The notes beneath the pieces were generated by a model, which was given only the letters and a program-made list of their open reading frames with translations, did no database searches and was not told the DNA's origin. This document shows positions 1-7,739 of a stretch of DNA of 28,143 bases, one piece after another. Position 1 is the stretch's first letter. Each line of letters opens with the position of its first letter. Both the position numbers and the translations under genes were made by a program. Origin of the DNA: a virus. The stretch spans positions 1 to 28,143 of the IMG/VR virus record IMGVR_UViG_3300032278_000090. One strand, 5' to 3'.

Positions 1-1
1 T

Positions 2-196
2 AGTTGGAGTTGGATTCTTACAATGCACTTAAATTGGAATGGACACAAAGAAGGTAAACCAACAAACTTAGGTTGGATATCTAATATATTTTTAGGAGGA
101 GAGGATTACCACAAGAACCATCATGACAACCCAAGTAAATTAATTATGGGTCCAAAAGATATCTCAGGTAAATATATAATCCCTTTACTACAATGA
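2..196 (+). CDS. Fatty acid desaturase, C-terminal part (gene enters from left edge)
   Basis: An open frame runs in from the left edge (codons from base 2) and stops with TGA at 194-196, giving the last 64 residues. It contains YHKNHHDNP, with H37, H40 and H41 (bases 110-124) forming the HxxHH third histidine box of membrane fatty acid desaturases, preceded by a GGED stretch as in the usual GE-x-YHNxHH motif. In that family the three histidine boxes hold a di-iron centre that inserts double bonds into acyl chains of membrane lipid. The first two boxes and the membrane segments lie outside the window, so completeness cannot be judged. The stop overlaps the ATG of the next gene, so the two are probably co-translated. 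A hydroxylase of the same fold remains possible. Confidence 0.72.
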   Translation, partial: SWSWILTMHLNWNGHKEGKPTNLGWISNIFLGGEDYHKNHHDNPSKLIMGPKDISGKYIIPLLQ

Positions 197-699
197 TACA
201 TAGATTTGATTTTGGAGCAAACAAAGAACGTCTTTTAAAAGAACTAAAGAGCGAAGACTTTATGCCTTTTGTAGATCCTAAAACAAAAATTCAATTAGAC
301 TTTTTATCAATCCAGTTTACAAAGAAAAGATATGCTAATCTATGTGCAGATATTTTTAGACAAAACTTAGGCCTTAGCCATTTGGACGCACGACCAATAT
401 TTTACATACAAAGAGCAGGGTATCGTTTTCCATTTCATCAAGACAGAAAAACAGAGTGCTCTATTAATGTTTTATTAGATAAAAATCCAGACCCTATAAC
501 GTTTCGTGTAGAAGAACACAACAATAATATGGAAGAAATAGATTCAGATATAGATGAGTATTATGAAACTGCACTAATAAACACACAACATTGGCACGGT
601 GTTATGCCACCAACAACTACAAGACATCTTTTTAAAATATCAATATTTGATAAACCCTATGAAGAATGTTTAGAAATAATAAAGGAAAGATATGATTGA
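193..699 (+). CDS. Fe(II)/2-oxoglutarate dioxygenase-like protein (168 aa)
   Basis: The pattern FHQD (H82, D84), then QHWHG (H133/H135) and R144 in TTTRH matches the HxD...H...R facial triad and 2-oxoglutarate-binding arginine of the double-stranded beta-helix dioxygenases. The spacing of about 50 residues between HxD and the distal His is normal for small phage members. The protein would hydroxylate or demethylate a substrate using O2, Fe(II) and 2-oxoglutarate; the substrate cannot be read from sequence. It starts at an ATG overlapping the desaturase stop and its own end overlaps the next gene by 8 bases, so it lies inside a tight operon. The family assignment rests on motif and fold pattern only. 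Confidence 0.62.
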   Translation: MIHRFDFGANKERLLKELKSEDFMPFVDPKTKIQLDFLSIQFTKKRYANLCADIFRQNLGLSHLDARPIFYIQRAGYRFPFHQDRKTECSINVLLDKNPDPITFRVEEHNNNMEEIDSDIDEYYETALINTQHWHGVMPPTTTRHLFKISIFDKPYEECLEIIKERYD

Positions 700-1435
700 T
701 TTATTTCCAACATTAGTTTACTGGGAAAAAGATATAGCGTCACACTTACAAGAAAGACTTGTTACATCTATTACAAAGTTATATAACGACAAAGCATATT
801 ATTTAGATGGCCAACCTATAAAAGGAAGACAGTGGAGAAAACTAGGCGGAGTATATGATAGTGAAGGAAATCATTCTGTTGATAAAGGTTTAGATTCAAT
901 GGACGGTGTTGATGGTTGGTTAGAGTTAAAGGAAATTGTACACCAACATGCCATAACATATTTTAAAGAATTAACAGATTACAAGTGGATAGATCAGTTA
1001 GAAGAAACTTGGCCAGTACAAGCATGGTATAGCGTCTTTGATGAACAAGATAATTATCCTTGGCACCACCATGCACAATATTGTTTAATTGGAACCTACT
1101 ATGTACAACACACAGAAGAACATACTCCAATAGCTCTCAGATCACCGTTAAACAGTTTAATAACAAATACTATACCAGGAACTTCTAAGGTTCCAGGTGA
1201 GCATGTATTAGAACCTAAGACAGGAGACCTAATGATCTGGCCTGGCTGGTTAGAGCACGAAGTACCTGGAGCTGACTCTTACATATATAAGAAAGATGAT
1301 TCGACAGGCCGCAATAAAAGCTATCCCGATCCGGATAATGATAAATATGAGAAACTAAGGATCAGTATTACAATGTGTTTTCTCAAACCCGACATAATGT
1401 TAGGATATAAAAATGAATATAAAAAACAGAGATAA
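692..1435 (+). CDS. Putative 2OG-Fe(II) oxygenase, second type (247 aa)
   Basis: The protein opens with LFPTLVYW, a common N-terminus of the putative 2OG-Fe(II) oxygenase family found in marine phages. It has YPWHHH (H125, H127), then GDLMIWPGWLEHEV with H189, and R223 in LRISI; this is the usual iron-ligand and 2-oxoglutarate-arginine layout, with HxH in place of the commoner HxD. The sequence is not obviously a duplicate of the neighbouring 168-aa oxygenase: length, N-terminus and motif wording all differ. It overlaps its upstream neighbour by 8 bases and the lysozyme gene by 23 bases. The substrate is unknown; members are often listed as auxiliary metabolic genes, but that role is inferred. 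Confidence 0.72.
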   Translation: MIDLFPTLVYWEKDIASHLQERLVTSITKLYNDKAYYLDGQPIKGRQWRKLGGVYDSEGNHSVDKGLDSMDGVDGWLELKEIVHQHAITYFKELTDYKWIDQLEETWPVQAWYSVFDEQDNYPWHHHAQYCLIGTYYVQHTEEHTPIALRSPLNSLITNTIPGTSKVPGEHVLEPKTGDLMIWPGWLEHEVPGADSYIYKKDDSTGRNKSYPDPDNDKYEKLRISITMCFLKPDIMLGYKNEYKKQR

Positions 1436-1865
1436 CGTTTACGAACAGTTAAAAATTGATGAGGGTATTGTATATGGAGTATATAAAGACCACTTAGGAC
1501 ATTTAACGTTTGGAATAGGGCATTTAATTACAAAAGACGATGATGAAGATGGATTGCCAGAAGGCTATGATGTGTCTGAAGAAAGAATTTACGAAGCCTT
1601 TCAAGATGATTTGGATACAGCTATAAATGAATGTGAAATATTGTTTGCTGTTAATTGGAATACTTTTCCAGCAGAACTACAAGAAGTTCTTGTTAATATG
1701 ATGTTTAATTTAGGAAGGACTAGGTTAGGTAAATTTAAAAAGTTTATTGTTCACTTACACAACCAACATTGGAAACTTGCTTCTGAGGAAATGTTAGACA
1801 GTAAGTGGGCTAGGCAAGTAGGTAATAGAGCAATACGCCTGTCAGACAGAGTGTCAAAACTATAG
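1413..1865 (+). CDS. e: T4 E-type lysozyme (glycoside hydrolase family 24)
   Basis: At 150 residues this is close to T4 lysozyme (164). The start MNIKN...LKIDEGIVYGVYKD follows T4 closely, and E17, D26 and T32 reproduce the T4 catalytic spacing E11-D20-T26. FGIGHL matches the T4 GIGHL, and the C-terminal W-x-x-Q-x-x-NRA motif is present as WARQVGNRA. It should hydrolyse the beta-1,4 bond between N-acetylmuramic acid and N-acetylglucosamine in peptidoglycan. No signal peptide is visible, so a holin or another route would be needed for lysis. It is the last gene of the plus-strand accessory operon. Since the gp5 homologue here has no lysozyme domain, this enzyme could also serve at the tail, though no fusion or tail-binding segment is seen. 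Confidence 0.88.
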   Translation: MNIKNRDNVYEQLKIDEGIVYGVYKDHLGHLTFGIGHLITKDDDEDGLPEGYDVSEERIYEAFQDDLDTAINECEILFAVNWNTFPAELQEVLVNMMFNLGRTRLGKFKKFIVHLHNQHWKLASEEMLDSKWARQVGNRAIRLSDRVSKL

Positions 1866-1866
1866 C

Positions 1867-1921
1867 ATACGCCCTTAGCTCAGCTGGATATTTAATACTA
1901 CGCCTTAATCGATGGGCGTAT
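1867..1921 (+). other. Inverted repeat with tRNA-like 5' half between convergent genes
   Basis: ATACGCCC (1867-1874) and GGGCGTAT (1914-1921) are perfect inverted copies, 39 bases apart. Just after the left arm, TAGCTCAGCTGG (1876-1887) fits the tRNA D-arm/A-box consensus exactly, with T8, A9 and GCTC in the right places relative to a 7-base acceptor strand at 1869-1875. The 3' side of the D stem, an anticodon arm and a T arm cannot be found; the element is about 25 bases too short. It looks like a collapsed tRNA (closest in look to bacterial tRNA-Arg) or a structured spacer. A shorter stem, TACGCC (1899-1904) with GGCGTA (1915-1920), can also form. It could act as a bidirectional terminator, but no U-tract follows. 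Confidence 0.4.
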
Positions 1922-1949
1922 TCCCATACCTCTTCGTCTGGATTTTTCA

Positions 1950-4900
1950 TTAGATTCTAAAACGTTTGTCTTGATATCTTTGGAGCACACTAGAAGCTGT
2001 CCTAACTCTAGCAGGCATAATAGCTATACTAGGGTCCTCACTAGGTTGTGGTGTTGGTGCTGGTGTTGTATTGTTTACAATAATAGGAGCGCTATCAGTC
2101 GTTGGGCCACCTTCACCTGCTGCAACAGTCATATTATCAATAGCATCTCCCGTAGGTAATGTTGTTGACGACATGGTGCCTAAATCATCTCCGAAAACAC
2201 CATCTAGGTCTGGATCATTTATATCACCTTTAAATATGTTTGGCCTTGATCCTAAAAGATCCATACTCTTTTCTTGTAATTCTTCTGGAACTTCTTGTCC
2301 GTTAATTGAAGTGACTTTACCTTGTTGAATTGTGCCTTCAACTTTTGAAGGGTCTATGCCCATCTCTTCTGCAATTGCTGTTATAGCAGCTCGTTCTGTT
2401 TTTAGCTTTTCTATTCTGTGGCCTTGCTGATACAAAGATCCACCCATTTTGTTAGGCCCTAAATTGCCGTCTGCTGTTCCTTGTGGAGTTTCTACTTCAA
2501 GAAGAGGAGCCTCTGCTTGTTCTATACCTGCTGCAACATCAGCTCTTTTCTTTTCGAGAGTCTGTTCTACAGCCACTCTATCTTCATTATTTAAATCATC
2601 ATCTGCCAGTATTGCTTTTAACTCGTTAACGCTGGCTGCTTCTAATTTACTTTTATCAATACTACTTTGTCCAAACATTCCAACTTTTTCATATAAGCCA
2701 GATTCTTTGGCAGTTTCCATAGCTTTCTTAGCAGTAGCTTCTTCTTCTGTGGTTGTCATCCAATCCATTAAACCTTCAGCGCCTTGTTTAGCCCAGCCTA
2801 AAGGTTGTGTTCTATCTAATACTTTCTCTGCTGTAGACCTTGTATCGACTCCGACGTCTTTAATTTGATCTTCGTTGTCTGCTATGGCCTCTTCTAAGGT
2901 CATACCACTTGCAACCATTCCTTCTATTTTAGCAGCTAGTTCAGGATCTTTTTCTTGTACTTCTGCTAGTGTGTCTTCGGCGCTTTTACCTGAGAATGTT
3001 TTATGGATTCCTTTAGCCATTTTTTCACTATCAGCTAATCCAAATGTAAGTGCTGATAAAGCACCAGCTACACCTGCGGCTGTTTTCTGTCCTGCTGTGG
3101 CTTCTTCACCTTCTTCTAATCCAAATGTTTCGCCTGCTTTTCTAGCTCCCATGAACCCGCCAGCCAAAGCCGTTGCACCAGCTACTGCTAATCCAACTCC
3201 AGGTATAAACTTGGCAAACTTAGCTGCACCTTTAGCAGCACCACCTAATTTGCTTAAGCCTCCTTTTGCGAGGCCTTTTATTTTGCCTCCATATTTCTTG
3301 AGCCCTAGTCCAGCAGCACCAGCTGTCATTAAACCGGGACCACTACTACCACCATCAGTGAGATTTTGTCCTGCAACGGTTCCTTCTAATGCGTCTCTAA
3401 TATCTTCTAGAGTTTCTAATTGTTTCTCGCCTGTTGTTTCTGTATCTTGTCCGGTTCTAGTATCTTTCTTGATAAGTAGTTCAGTTAATAATATTAGAGT
3501 TTCTAGTTTACCTTCAACATGGGAGTCATGCACACTTAATGAATCTCCGTCTGTGCCTTCTTCTGCAAGTGTTGTAGTAGCCTCTGCAGTTTCATCACTT
3601 GATTTAGCAATCTCACCAGACAGATCTACATCTCTTTGTAGTATGTCTAGACCTTCTTCTCCTGTTGAACCTTCAACGCCTGCCGTCTGATCTTCTACGG
3701 CTAATTCTTGTTTAGCTTGTTCATCAGACATTCTGTCTTCTATTGTGCGGGTATCAAGGTCGTCAATAATTTCCCCGGCCTTACTTAAAGTGTCGCCTGT
3801 TTCAGCAACAAGTTTCTTATCAGGATCAAAACTGCCGACTGCTTCGATTTCGCCAAGTCGTCCTTTGGTCAAGTCAAAAAGTTTGCCGCTCGCAACATTG
3901 CCTAAGGATTTTAGTTTCGATGCTCCTACATTAATTAATTCCCTTCCTTTGATTTCTTTATCATCAATCCATGCTTTAGTTTTCTGTCCTGCCTCTGTCT
4001 CTCCTAACTTATCTACACCAAACTGCATACCCTTCTTTATGCCACGACTAGCAAAGCTGGCAATACTAGCTAGTTTACTAGGTCCGTCTTCGTCAACACC
4101 AAACAGTCTTTCAGCTGTCCATGATTGTTTATAAGCATCCATCCCGCTTTTATCGGAGTCAACGCCACCATAGTTTTTTAACATTGTACCGAAACCTCTT
4201 TCACTACTAAGGGCGTCGTGTACCTCGCTGAGTCCTAAATCTTTAACAAGTTTTTCGCCAGCAGGTCCTTGTGCTCCCATGACACCTTGAACTCTTTTTG
4301 TTTTAACTCTAAGATCTTCTGCACTAATTGATTCGCCTTTATATTTTTCACCTGCAGCTTTTGCAGTCATCATCTTGGTAAGGTCTGTTAATTCTTGTTG
4401 TGCTTTGGCAGCTGCTACGGAATCCATTCTGTCGAGCTCTTGCATTCCACTTTGTACAGCATCTAAATTCTTTCCTAGATTTTTCTGCATGGCCGCTGAA
4501 CCTTTAGAGGCCATTGATCTACCTCTATTTCTTGTACCACCGGCATAACCCATGCCTGCTCTAATATCTCCAGCTAGTCCAGCAATTTCAGGGCTTATAC
4601 CCGATATAGGAGGTCCGACATTCTCGTCTGGGAATAATACTGCCGATGTTATTTGCGCTTCTTGTGATTTGATAGCCTTTTCGCGTGGCTTATGAAACGG
4701 CTTATCTGTATCTCCCTCTCTTAATTTCTTTAACTTAGATTCAGCTTGAGTTAGGCGTTTCTCATGAACCTTAATTTCTGCTCCTGTTGCTTTTTCACCT
4801 GCAGCTTCTTTCTTTTTAGCAAGTTTTTCTGCTGCATCCCTTCTCTTGTGAGCTTCAAGGTCAATATGCAATGGACTTGAGGCCTCAAACGAGCTATAAC

Positions 4901-5486
4901 CTGCTTGAATCATTTCGTCATGTGTCGGCGTAAACTGTTTTGCGTCTACTCTGTCTACAATTTCATTAATTCTTTGTTGATCAGGATCTGACAATGAAGG
5001 ATCTGGGGGCCAAGGGTCACCACCAGTAGGTTGAGGTTCACCACTTGTGCCTCCGCCAGCTAAGGCCTCAGCTAACCGCTCGAGCAAAACCTCATTTTGT
5101 GCCATGATCATATCATTTTGATTTTCCATTTTTTTACGAGAGGTTCTGGCACCTGCATTATGTCTTATTTGTTTGTCAAAAAACTTTGTTTGTTTCCCTC
5201 GTATGCCAAGATCAGCGAATTCTTTAGCAATTTGTAGTTTGTTAGCTAGCTTATTTGTTTCGGCATCATCTTTTAAAATCTCGGTGTCTGCTGTGAGTAT
5301 ATCGTTGGTTTCACGGATGTGTTGGTCTAATAGTTTAAAATCTTTGTTTCCAGCAATAGGGGATGCTACGTTCCCGTACATTCCTCCCTGCTTGCGTGGA
5401 TCGGTTTTCATAATACGATCCATCACCTCATCCATTTGATTGGATAAGGATCTCATGCTTACTCTACTGTCGAATTTTTCTGCCAT
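1950..5486 (-). CDS. Probable tail tape measure protein (1178 aa virion protein)
   Basis: A very long protein rich in Ala, Gly, Lys and Glu. The N-terminal third is charged and helix-forming (residues about 40-140 and 200-290), and there is a Pro/Gly-rich break near residues 145-170. A hydrophobic Gly/Ala-rich block near residues 712-815 includes IPGVGLAVAGATALAGG and AGVAGALSALTFGLA, as in the membrane-inserting part of many tape measure proteins. The tail is acidic and helical, followed by a Pro/Thr linker and a basic C-terminus ending RYQDKRFRI. It lies directly downstream of gp51 and gp26, matching the T4 hub order 26-51-27-28-29, where gp29 is the ruler. The start ATG follows the gp51 stop without a gap. 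I see no sequence match to T4 gp29 itself; other large virion proteins are possible. Confidence 0.55.
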   Translation of the reverse strand: MAEKFDSRVSMRSLSNQMDEVMDRIMKTDPRKQGGMYGNVASPIAGNKDFKLLDQHIRETNDILTADTEILKDDAETNKLANKLQIAKEFADLGIRGKQTKFFDKQIRHNAGARTSRKKMENQNDMIMAQNEVLLERLAEALAGGGTSGEPQPTGGDPWPPDPSLSDPDQQRINEIVDRVDAKQFTPTHDEMIQAGYSSFEASSPLHIDLEAHKRRDAAEKLAKKKEAAGEKATGAEIKVHEKRLTQAESKLKKLREGDTDKPFHKPREKAIKSQEAQITSAVLFPDENVGPPISGISPEIAGLAGDIRAGMGYAGGTRNRGRSMASKGSAAMQKNLGKNLDAVQSGMQELDRMDSVAAAKAQQELTDLTKMMTAKAAGEKYKGESISAEDLRVKTKRVQGVMGAQGPAGEKLVKDLGLSEVHDALSSERGFGTMLKNYGGVDSDKSGMDAYKQSWTAERLFGVDEDGPSKLASIASFASRGIKKGMQFGVDKLGETEAGQKTKAWIDDKEIKGRELINVGASKLKSLGNVASGKLFDLTKGRLGEIEAVGSFDPDKKLVAETGDTLSKAGEIIDDLDTRTIEDRMSDEQAKQELAVEDQTAGVEGSTGEEGLDILQRDVDLSGEIAKSSDETAEATTTLAEEGTDGDSLSVHDSHVEGKLETLILLTELLIKKDTRTGQDTETTGEKQLETLEDIRDALEGTVAGQNLTDGGSSGPGLMTAGAAGLGLKKYGGKIKGLAKGGLSKLGGAAKGAAKFAKFIPGVGLAVAGATALAGGFMGARKAGETFGLEEGEEATAGQKTAAGVAGALSALTFGLADSEKMAKGIHKTFSGKSAEDTLAEVQEKDPELAAKIEGMVASGMTLEEAIADNEDQIKDVGVDTRSTAEKVLDRTQPLGWAKQGAEGLMDWMTTTEEEATAKKAMETAKESGLYEKVGMFGQSSIDKSKLEAASVNELKAILADDDLNNEDRVAVEQTLEKKRADVAAGIEQAEAPLLEVETPQGTADGNLGPNKMGGSLYQQGHRIEKLKTERAAITAIAEEMGIDPSKVEGTIQQGKVTSINGQEVPEELQEKSMDLLGSRPNIFKGDINDPDLDGVFGDDLGTMSSTTLPTGDAIDNMTVAAGEGGPTTDSAPIIVNNTTPAPTPQPSEDPSIAIMPARVRTASSVLQRYQDKRFRI

Positions 5487-5630
5487 TTATTGCCACTGCC
5501 TATTCTGTTGTTGTTCTTTCTTTCTATCTGCTTTCTTCTTCAAATGCTGTACTAGCATTGAAACGTAAACTTCCCTCTCCCACGGCATCATGTTTTCTAG
5601 CTCCGTTAAACTATACTGATGTTCCTGCAT
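5487..5630 (-). CDS. 51: gp51-like baseplate hub assembly protein (short ORF)
   Basis: This minus-strand reading frame lies between gp26 and the 1178-aa gene. From the ATG at 5630 it gives 47 residues: YSLTELENMMPWER, then VYVSMLVQHLKKK and a Lys/Gln-rich end. The ELE-x-M-x-PWER-x-(I/V)Y pattern is typical of gp51 of marine T4-like phages, which helps assemble the baseplate hub. The frame stays open upstream, reading FYKTNFLLMQEH, which also looks conserved, so the true start may be further up at a non-ATG codon (CTG at 5676-5678 or TTG at 5634-5636). Its TAA abuts the next ATG. Position next to gp26 supports the call. Confidence 0.7.
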   Translation of the reverse strand: MQEHQYSLTELENMMPWEREVYVSMLVQHLKKKADRKKEQQQNRQWQ

Positions 5631-5680
5631 AAGCAAGAAATTAGTCTTGTAAAAATTTTCAAGACTCTCCTGGGACAGAG

Positions 5681-6373
5681 TTAGCCGAAAAAATGTTCGT
5701 ACCCGTTAATACTAATACTATTATCGGTTTCACAATGTGGACATTTATATTCCACAACGTGTTCTATACGAGGCATTTGTTGAAAAAAGGCTCTCATCTT
5801 ATCCATAGCATCAATCGGAAGATCTTCTATAAAAGAATTAACTTCTTCTATAGGCTCGTTTTCAATACTAAATGTCTCTTCCCCAGCAACAACATAATCA
5901 ATACATTTAGCAACCAATTCATCATCGGTTAGTTCTTCTGCCTGTGCTGCAATTAATGCAGTAGGCCATTTTAATTGCACGCCCATATCTTCACTTATTT
6001 TAATAAATTTCTCGGGCGGGTTTTCTAATCCTGAGACTTTAACGTCGTCAAGTCTTAGCTCAAAAGGTGTTGACTTTTCACACTCACCACAGGTAAGTGT
6101 AAAGTCAGCTGTTTCACCTACAGACTTTGATCTTATTTTAAGAAATAAGTCTTGTAAATCAAACATTGTGAGTTCGTGTCCTTTAATTTTTTCGTCGCAA
6201 CAGTTTGTTACGATTTGAGCACAGGCGTTAACCATCTCTTTAAAGTCTTCACCCTCACTGGCCAACATAAGAATTTTTTCTTCCTTAACTAAGAAAGGCC
6301 TAAATTTAATAAGCTCTCCTGTTGAGGCTATATTGCCTTCAAACATTGGTGTTTCTACTCTAGGTAATGTCAT
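5681..6373 (-). CDS. 26: Baseplate hub subunit gp26
   Basis: At 230 residues this is near T4 gp26 (208) and carries the pattern of the T4 baseplate protein family: an N-terminal LPxxxTPxFxxxxxSTGExxxFRPFLVKEEK stretch, seen here as STGELIKFRPFLVKEEK at residues 17-33. Two CxxC pairs, CGEC (95-98) and CPHC (211-214), suggest a zinc-binding knuckle joining the middle and C-terminal parts. The protein is a hub component acting at the centre of the baseplate. A GGAG ribosome site lies 7-10 bases before the ATG. It is followed downstream by gp51, as in T4, and preceded by the gp54-like gene with an 18-base gap. Confidence 0.85.
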   Translation of the reverse strand: MTLPRVETPMFEGNIASTGELIKFRPFLVKEEKILMLASEGEDFKEMVNACAQIVTNCCDEKIKGHELTMFDLQDLFLKIRSKSVGETADFTLTCGECEKSTPFELRLDDVKVSGLENPPEKFIKISEDMGVQLKWPTALIAAQAEELTDDELVAKCIDYVVAGEETFSIENEPIEEVNSFIEDLPIDAMDKMRAFFQQMPRIEHVVEYKCPHCETDNSISINGYEHFFG

Positions 6374-6391
6374 ATATTTTCTCCATTATAA

Positions 6392-7144
6392 TTAATCATC
6401 ATCTTCTTTTTCTTTTTCATCACTTGGTAAATCATATTCTGCAACGTCTTGAATTCCTCCTAAGTTACCGGTCTTTTCTTGCTTCTCAAGATCTACGTGT
6501 ACAGTTTTAGATGTCCAGTATGCTGAGGATATAATCAAAGTAGTTCTCGATATACTGGTTGAACCTGTTGCCAGCGGTACTAAGTTTAATACTTTTGGTG
6601 TAACTTCATGTAATTCCCACGTGGTCCTTACCTTGTCATCTAGCCCTAACAAATTAATCCATATTGTGCCATATTGTTCGTCTGGAAATCTAACTCTTTT
6701 ACTTTGGGTGTCTACACAATGGGAAATCCAAGCTTCAAACACATGCCTTAGTTTCCAATGTGCATCTGTTATCCACGTAAGGTTAATTTCGTTTCCTAAA
6801 AAGTTGACATTTGAATTTCTCATAAATTGCCAACTGCCTATAGACACTTCTTTGTTTTGTAATACCATACCTGGTATTTGTACTTCTTCACACATTATAA
6901 TTGCTTCTTTATAGAGATCGCCATGGCCATGATGCACCCCTTCATGGGGGCCCATGTCCGTGGACGTACCGAGCTTATTAAATTCGGCTTGTGCTGTTCC
7001 TTTCCCTCTCATCATCTCGTCCTCAAAAGAATTTGGAAATTTAAAATGACATTCAAACCGTTCAGTTCTAGATAATTCTGTATCTCTAATATGAGCTTTA
7101 AATTGTGCTAGATTTGTTTGCGTTGTTCGTTTTTGTATTGCCAT
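6392..7144 (-). CDS. 54: Baseplate-tail tube initiator, gp54-like
   Basis: At 250 residues it has the layout of the tail-tube superfamily. A central part contains EEVQIPGM, then a Gly/Asn strand and NEINLTWITDAHWKLRHVFEAW (residues about 118-140), corresponding to the strand-helix unit of T4 gp54 where LVISFRMD is followed by a helix ending in W. A later strand, WELHEVTPKVLNLVPL, parallels the gp54 segment preceding its final beta strand. The C-terminus is a run of Asp/Glu/Lys. gp54 caps the baseplate centre and begins tube polymerisation. Its ATG overlaps the preceding stop by one base. gp48 or a tube protein (gp19) of the same fold are alternatives; length and hub-gene context favour gp54. 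Confidence 0.55.
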   Translation of the reverse strand: MAIQKRTTQTNLAQFKAHIRDTELSRTERFECHFKFPNSFEDEMMRGKGTAQAEFNKLGTSTDMGPHEGVHHGHGDLYKEAIIMCEEVQIPGMVLQNKEVSIGSWQFMRNSNVNFLGNEINLTWITDAHWKLRHVFEAWISHCVDTQSKRVRFPDEQYGTIWINLLGLDDKVRTTWELHEVTPKVLNLVPLATGSTSISRTTLIISSAYWTSKTVHVDLEKQEKTGNLGGIQDVAEYDLPSDEKEKEDDD

Positions 7145-7734
7145 TATAGTTGCTTTCTTTTACGTTCAGGTCGTTTAGCATTTTCTCTGTATATATGAGC
7201 AGCCTGGGCACCAATAAATTGTTGTGTGTCCAAAAATATTGCTGACTTCCAATGTAGTGGATTTACTTTATATATTCTACCTGAAACCTGACTGGTTAAA
7301 TATTTTTTAACAGCTCCTCTTATTTCTGGGTATCTGCTAAAATTTCTTATAAAACCCCATTGCGATCTTAATTTACTTTTTATATCTATATCTAAATCCG
7401 AGGCCTCCATTAGTTTACCTAGTAATCTAGCTCTTACTAATGGTGGAATATAATGTAAATTAATACCACTGAATCCTGTTGGCAACGGCTCTGATATTAT
7501 AACTAAAGGAAACGTATCATAATATGGTAATGTTTGTTTATGTTTAGGATTATATCTAAAAGCATACATTTGACCTATTTCTAATTTTTGTGTATATTCT
7601 CCTAAGTCTGAACCAAACACTTCGTTGGGTTCATTTAGTCCGCTTGCTACATTACGAACAGTTCTCATATACCAATTGGCAGAACGTTCTGCGTCTCCTG
7701 CCTCTAGTCTAATGTCTGTGAATGGTGTTGCCAT
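7144..7734 (-). CDS. Conserved T4-like phage protein, unassigned (196 aa)
   Basis: I do not recognise a T4 gene number for this protein. It has the motif LPYYDTFPLVIISEP followed by GFSGINLHYIPPLVRARLL (residues about 69-105), a pattern I associate with a widespread structural family of marine T4-like phages. The rest is basic, with an Arg/Lys-rich C-terminus (last 12 residues), suggesting contact with DNA or an acidic protein. It sits between gp4 and the gp54-like gene, where T4 has gp2/gp3 next to gp4, so a head-tail joining role is conceivable but unproven. The start is an ATG with no Shine-Dalgarno sequence; a TATAAATA box ends 5 bases before it. Confidence 0.7.
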   Translation of the reverse strand: MATPFTDIRLEAGDAERSANWYMRTVRNVASGLNEPNEVFGSDLGEYTQKLEIGQMYAFRYNPKHKQTLPYYDTFPLVIISEPLPTGFSGINLHYIPPLVRARLLGKLMEASDLDIDIKSKLRSQWGFIRNFSRYPEIRGAVKKYLTSQVSGRIYKVNPLHWKSAIFLDTQQFIGAQAAHIYRENAKRPERKRKQL

Positions 7735-7739
7735 GTATG

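Noticed and set aside
1866-1949. A complete functional tRNA gene
   Set aside because: Only the acceptor/D-arm half fits; there is no anticodon arm, T arm (TTCRA) or proper D-stem partner.
2071-4134. Several plus-strand open frames of 85-271 codons opposite the 1178-aa gene
   Set aside because: They are Ser/Pro/Ala-rich mirror images of the Ala/Gly/Lys/Glu-rich minus-strand gene, have no ribosome sites, and overlap it fully.
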